A stretch of DNA of 64,000 nucleotides from contig NZ_JAUSVL010000001.1 in assembly GCF_030814695.1 (NCBI RefSeq), positions 3,384,227 through 3,448,226 on the forward strand, read 5' to 3'. The translations under genes and the position numbers were made by a program. The notes beneath the pieces were generated by a model, which was given only the letters and a program-made list of their open reading frames with translations, did no database searches and was not told the origin of the DNA. Source of the DNA: Oligosphaera ethanolica. Lineage in GTDB: Bacteria > Verrucomicrobiota > Lentisphaeria > Oligosphaerales > Oligosphaeraceae. How positions within the stretch are numbered: the first letter of the stretch is position 1; every line of letters begins with the position of its first letter. Positions 61,484-64,000 of this stretch are shown here, piece after piece.

Positions 61484-61620
61484 GGGCTTGTCGTCTCCTT
61501 GTGGCTGTGCGGGTTGGCGGCCCGGTTTCACGCCGGAGCGCGGAGCGCGCGCGGAGCGCTAGTGGGCCATTGACTTGTCATCTTGAGCTTGTAGGGGAGT
61601 GTTATGTGGTTCGTCGGGGC

Positions 61621-62925
61621 TTATTTGGGAAAGACCAGGTCACTATAATGCTGGGAGTCATCGAGGATGCCGGCGCTGCGGTCATAAAATTCTGGTGTAA
61701 GTTCGAAGCAGCCGTTTTTGACGCTGGTCCAGGGGGCGCCAGCGGCCGGGTGGAACTGCTGCAGTTCGGCCCAGCGGCGGTAGTTCTGGTGGCCGTTGGT
61801 TTCAACGACGCCGATGGTCATGCCGGGCAGTGGCGGCAGCCGGGCGGCGACACTTTTGTTCCAGTCGACCTGGATGGGGCCGACGGTCAGGTCGGCGCAG
61901 AACATGGGCACCTTGGCCTTGGCGGCCACCTCGGCGATGCGCAGGGTCATGCTGAGGGTCTTGGCGATGGGTTTGAGGGCGATGGCGCCGTAGCCGAGGG
62001 CGATGCGCTCGGCGACATCGTGGTCGCAATGCGCGCTTTCGTCCGCCGCAATGCGTACGCCGAGGTCGCTGACATCGACTCGGTACTCTTCCGGGAAGGG
62101 TTCTTCTACGATGGCGATCTGTTCCAAGGCACCGATGGCGGCGCAGTGGTCGAGGAGGCGGCGGAGGCGGTCCTTGCTGTCATAACGGCCATTGGCATCG
62201 AAGTAGTAGGGGATTTTGCCGTTGGCGGTGTAGGGCGTGCCGCGTTTGCCGATGGCCTCGTGGATGGCCGCGATGCGCGCCATGTCCCAGCGCAGCATCT
62301 TCTCGCGGTCGCCGTCGTGGTCGGGGTCCGAGCCGATTTTGACTTTCAGGAAGAAATAGCCTTCTTCGACGTGGCGGACGACGTCGTCGATGGGAATGCC
62401 GTAGGCCATGAGGGGAATGCAGGCGACGCGGTCATGGTGCTGTGCGAGGATGGGGCGGTAGCGGGCCGGGATCATGTCGTCAAAACTGCTGATGCCATTT
62501 TCGCGGGCGTAGAGGAGCCAGGCGGCGGCATCGACGCCGACGAGGGCATTGAGGGCGAACGTCTGGCGCAGGTCGGGCTTGCCGGTGATGGCCTTGCCGT
62601 AGTCCCAAGTGGGCTTGAGGAGTGCGTCGAGCAGCTCGAAGGGCGTGCTGAAACGCATGCCTTTGGCGCGCTGGATGGCGAATTCGGTCATGGCGAACAT
62701 CAGGCTGTTGCCGGCGGCTTCGGTGTGGTGGCTGAAGACATCGGCGTCCGACCACAGCACGCTTTGGGAATTGAGGCCGATGGCGCGGCGACCGCTGGCG
62801 CTTTCCAGGCCGGCGACGCTCTGCCAGATCTCCCGCATGTAGCCGCCTTTGAAACCGAAGGGCCGCTGCAGCGCTTCGCGTTCAAAATTGGCGCCGACCG
62901 TGCTGATGCTGATGTTTGTGCTCAT
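61621..62925 (-). CDS. Enolase-superfamily enzyme (MR/MLE type)
   Basis: A 434-residue member of the enolase superfamily related to muconate-lactonising enzymes and dipeptide epimerases. The catalytic K-x-K motif is FLKVKIGSD at about 192-196; metal ligands follow as YYFDANGRYD, IVEEPFP and RIAADES; a second candidate base is the Lys of IALKPIAKT. This order (KxK, DxN, EE, DE, K) fits epimerases or syn-dehydratases of the MLE subgroup, but the first 60 residues and the overall length (usual about 350) are larger than typical. The ATG at 62925 follows AGGA closely. Reaction unknown; the aminotransferase next to it suggests amino-acid or peptide substrates. Confidence 0.82.
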   Translation of the reverse strand: MSTNISISTVGANFEREALQRPFGFKGGYMREIWQSVAGLESASGRRAIGLNSQSVLWSDADVFSHHTEAAGNSLMFAMTEFAIQRAKGMRFSTPFELLDALLKPTWDYGKAITGKPDLRQTFALNALVGVDAAAWLLYARENGISSFDDMIPARYRPILAQHHDRVACIPLMAYGIPIDDVVRHVEEGYFFLKVKIGSDPDHDGDREKMLRWDMARIAAIHEAIGKRGTPYTANGKIPYYFDANGRYDSKDRLRRLLDHCAAIGALEQIAIVEEPFPEEYRVDVSDLGVRIAADESAHCDHDVAERIALGYGAIALKPIAKTLSMTLRIAEVAAKAKVPMFCADLTVGPIQVDWNKSVAARLPPLPGMTIGVVETNGHQNYRRWAELQQFHPAAGAPWTSVKNGCFELTPEFYDRSAGILDDSQHYSDLVFPK

Positions 62926-62983
62926 GATCCTGTCTTTCTCGGTTGGGGAGAGGGCGCTACCAGCGGCGTTGCAGCCGTAGGTG

Positions 62984-63436
62984 TTAGCCAAGGCGTTCGG
63001 CGAGGGCGTCCAGGGCGGGGCGCATCAAATCGAGGCAGCGCGCGTGGCCGCCGACGTCATTTTCCTTCGGGTCGAAGATCTGGCGATCGGAGTTGATGAT
63101 GCTTAGCAAGGTGCGGAGTTTGCGGGAGACGGTCGGGATTTTCTTTTCGACGGCGGCGAGCTGGTCACTGGTCATGCAGACGATGAGACTGGCGCAGTTG
63201 GCCTGTTTGGGCGTGAGTTGGCGGACGCCGAGTTGGAGTGGTTCCAAGCCGATGTTGGCCAAGGCGTCGACGGCGCCGCGGTCGACCATTTCCTGTCGGC
63301 GAGTGTGGATGCCGGCGGATTCGACGCCGACGCCGGTGACGCCGATTTCTGCGAGTCGCCGTTGGAAATAGGCTGCGGCCATGGGGCTGCGGCGGCGGTT
63401 GGTGCCGCAGACGAATAAAATGATTGTGTTTGCCAT
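62984..63436 (-). CDS. Low-molecular-weight protein-tyrosine phosphatase
   Basis: A 150-residue LMW-PTP/arsenate-reductase-fold enzyme. The P-loop FVCGTNRRRSPMA holds Cys 10 and Arg 16 (C-x5-R-S), and the general acid Asp is in IFDPKEND at about 122. The classic DP-x2 motif is present. The start at 63436 follows AAAGGA; an upstream in-frame ATG at 63457 would add seven residues. Such phosphatases in Gram-negatives often act on tyrosine kinases of exopolysaccharide export, or on arsenate; the present sequence does not decide. Confidence 0.85.
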   Translation of the reverse strand: MANTIILFVCGTNRRRSPMAAAYFQRRLAEIGVTGVGVESAGIHTRRQEMVDRGAVDALANIGLEPLQLGVRQLTPKQANCASLIVCMTSDQLAAVEKKIPTVSRKLRTLLSIINSDRQIFDPKENDVGGHARCLDLMRPALDALAERLG

Positions 63437-63586
63437 AGGTCCTTTGTACTCATTCATTGTGTGCCGCGTGGGGGTGGCTTTTTGGCAGGAGAAACGTAAG
63501 GACAACAGCGCGTCAGCCGCAGTGCTGAGCCTGTTGTCCTCGGTTGCCGCCGGTGCGGCATGGGATATCACGTTGCTGGTAGCGGC

Positions 63587-64000
63587 TCAGTTGCCGATAT
63601 CAATATAACCGCCGCGAGTCTTGGCGTCGGTGTATTGGCCGAAGGAAATGTTCGTGCGCTTGCCTTTCCACTCTTTACGGCGGTCGACATGGCCGTCCAT
63701 GCAGAGGATATTGAGCATTTCGTCGGCGTGGTTGAGGAAGCCGATGGTCTGCGAGGACCAGAAGACGGCTTCGGAGGTCGAGCCCGAACTGCCAATGGAC
63801 GCGCCTTTGAATCGGTTTTTTTCTTGGTCTGACTGGCTCGGGTAGAAGCGGAGATTGGCGGCGACGGAGTCGACTTCGGTGACGACCAGGTAGCGGCTGG
63901 GCTCGGGGTAGTCGCTGATTTTGTGGTAGGTCGGCGTGTCCTTGACTTGCGGCAGGGTGAGGCAGTAAGGCACGGCGTAGCTGCGCTGCTGGGCGCTGCC
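63587..64000 (-). CDS. C-terminal part of a prepilin-like H-X9-DG protein, cut by right edge
   Basis: The frame is open to the window's right edge, so only the last 137 residues are seen. NHADEMLNILCMDGHVDRR is the C-terminal H-x-DG segment of the same kind as in the protein at 32108 (spacing here is ten rather than nine residues). YLVVTEVDSVAANLRFYP and KGKRTNISFGQYTDAKTRGG are typical of these proteins. The N-terminal pilin leader must lie beyond 64000. Confidence 0.8.
   Translation of the reverse strand, partial: GSAQQRSYAVPYCLTLPQVKDTPTYHKISDYPEPSRYLVVTEVDSVAANLRFYPSQSDQEKNRFKGASIGSSGSTSEAVFWSSQTIGFLNHADEMLNILCMDGHVDRRKEWKGKRTNISFGQYTDAKTRGGYIDIGN

Noticed and set aside
58658..61573. Long plus-strand open frame of ~970 codons
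   Set aside because: Antisense to the FAD oxidoreductase and aminotransferase genes, whose motifs are clear; caused by high GC.
61465..63096. Long plus-strand open frame
   Set aside because: Antisense to the enolase-superfamily gene, which has intact catalytic motifs.

Overview
The window looks like chromosomal DNA of a GC-rich, Gram-negative member of the PVC superphylum, most likely Lentisphaerota (Victivallales/Oligosphaerales type). This is inferred from the style of the prepilin-like protein at 32108-32797 ([20 protein letters not shown] followed by an H-X9-DG motif), very large secreted carbohydrate-active proteins (LamG, DUF6259), FAD-dependent oxidoreductases next to them, a complete aerotolerance-type (Bat) operon, and intergenic DNA packed with hairpins and minisatellites. 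No rRNA or other direct taxonomic marker is present.

Layout. 1-5918: a tripartite RND efflux operon (outer membrane factor cut by the left edge, periplasmic adaptor lipoprotein, inner membrane pump) closed by a strong terminator. 6077-9447: a secreted DUF4159 protein and a radical SAM protein on the minus strand, separated by a gene-free block of repeats. 10162-12868: Mrp-type Fe-S carrier with a PaaI-type thioesterase, then a rhodanese with a TauE/SafE transporter, each pair joined by an ATGA overlap. 13050-19112: a 1509-residue secreted LamG/TIM-barrel protein and an FHA-MoxR fusion ATPase. 19113-20376: hairpin, a 23-bp tandem array and a gene remnant.

20377-25767 is a distinctly more AT-rich island with four tightly packed genes: a large SIR2-family protein, a GHKL-type ATPase broken by an internal deletion, a STAS-like DUF4325 protein and a PIN-domain protein. 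I read it as a partly decayed, possibly undescribed defence operon; it is the best candidate for a novel system here.

26564-36415, minus strand: DUF6259 glycosidase-like protein, FAD oxidoreductase, two tRNA-Asp genes with a shared terminator, prepilin-like protein, and an ispH-rluA-lgt cluster. 36772-47586, plus strand: MoxR, DUF58, PpiC-type isomerase, DUF4381/BatD-like lipoprotein, two VWA proteins, TPR protein, BatD, BatE. 47935-48605: a VapC-like toxin and its antitoxin. 48910-53094: MtaB, a heparinase-like toroid protein and a small lipoprotein. 53377-64000, minus strand: PHP phosphoesterase, metallo-beta-lactamase-fold enzyme, methyltransferase, a double-FAD/HEAT protein, aminotransferase, enolase-superfamily enzyme, low-molecular-weight phosphatase, and the 3' part of another prepilin-like gene running off the right edge.

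The gene-free stretches are not empty. I found several dispersed repeat families by eye: a ~165-bp element with an 18-bp hairpin whose stem changes sequence but keeps pairing, an ~80-bp element in three copies, GATC-rich minisatellites starting with the same 17-mer, 9-bp TGGACA minisatellites, short GGGCGGAC/GTCCGCCC hairpins, and a GCAGAT-rich motif. They sit mainly at operon ends.
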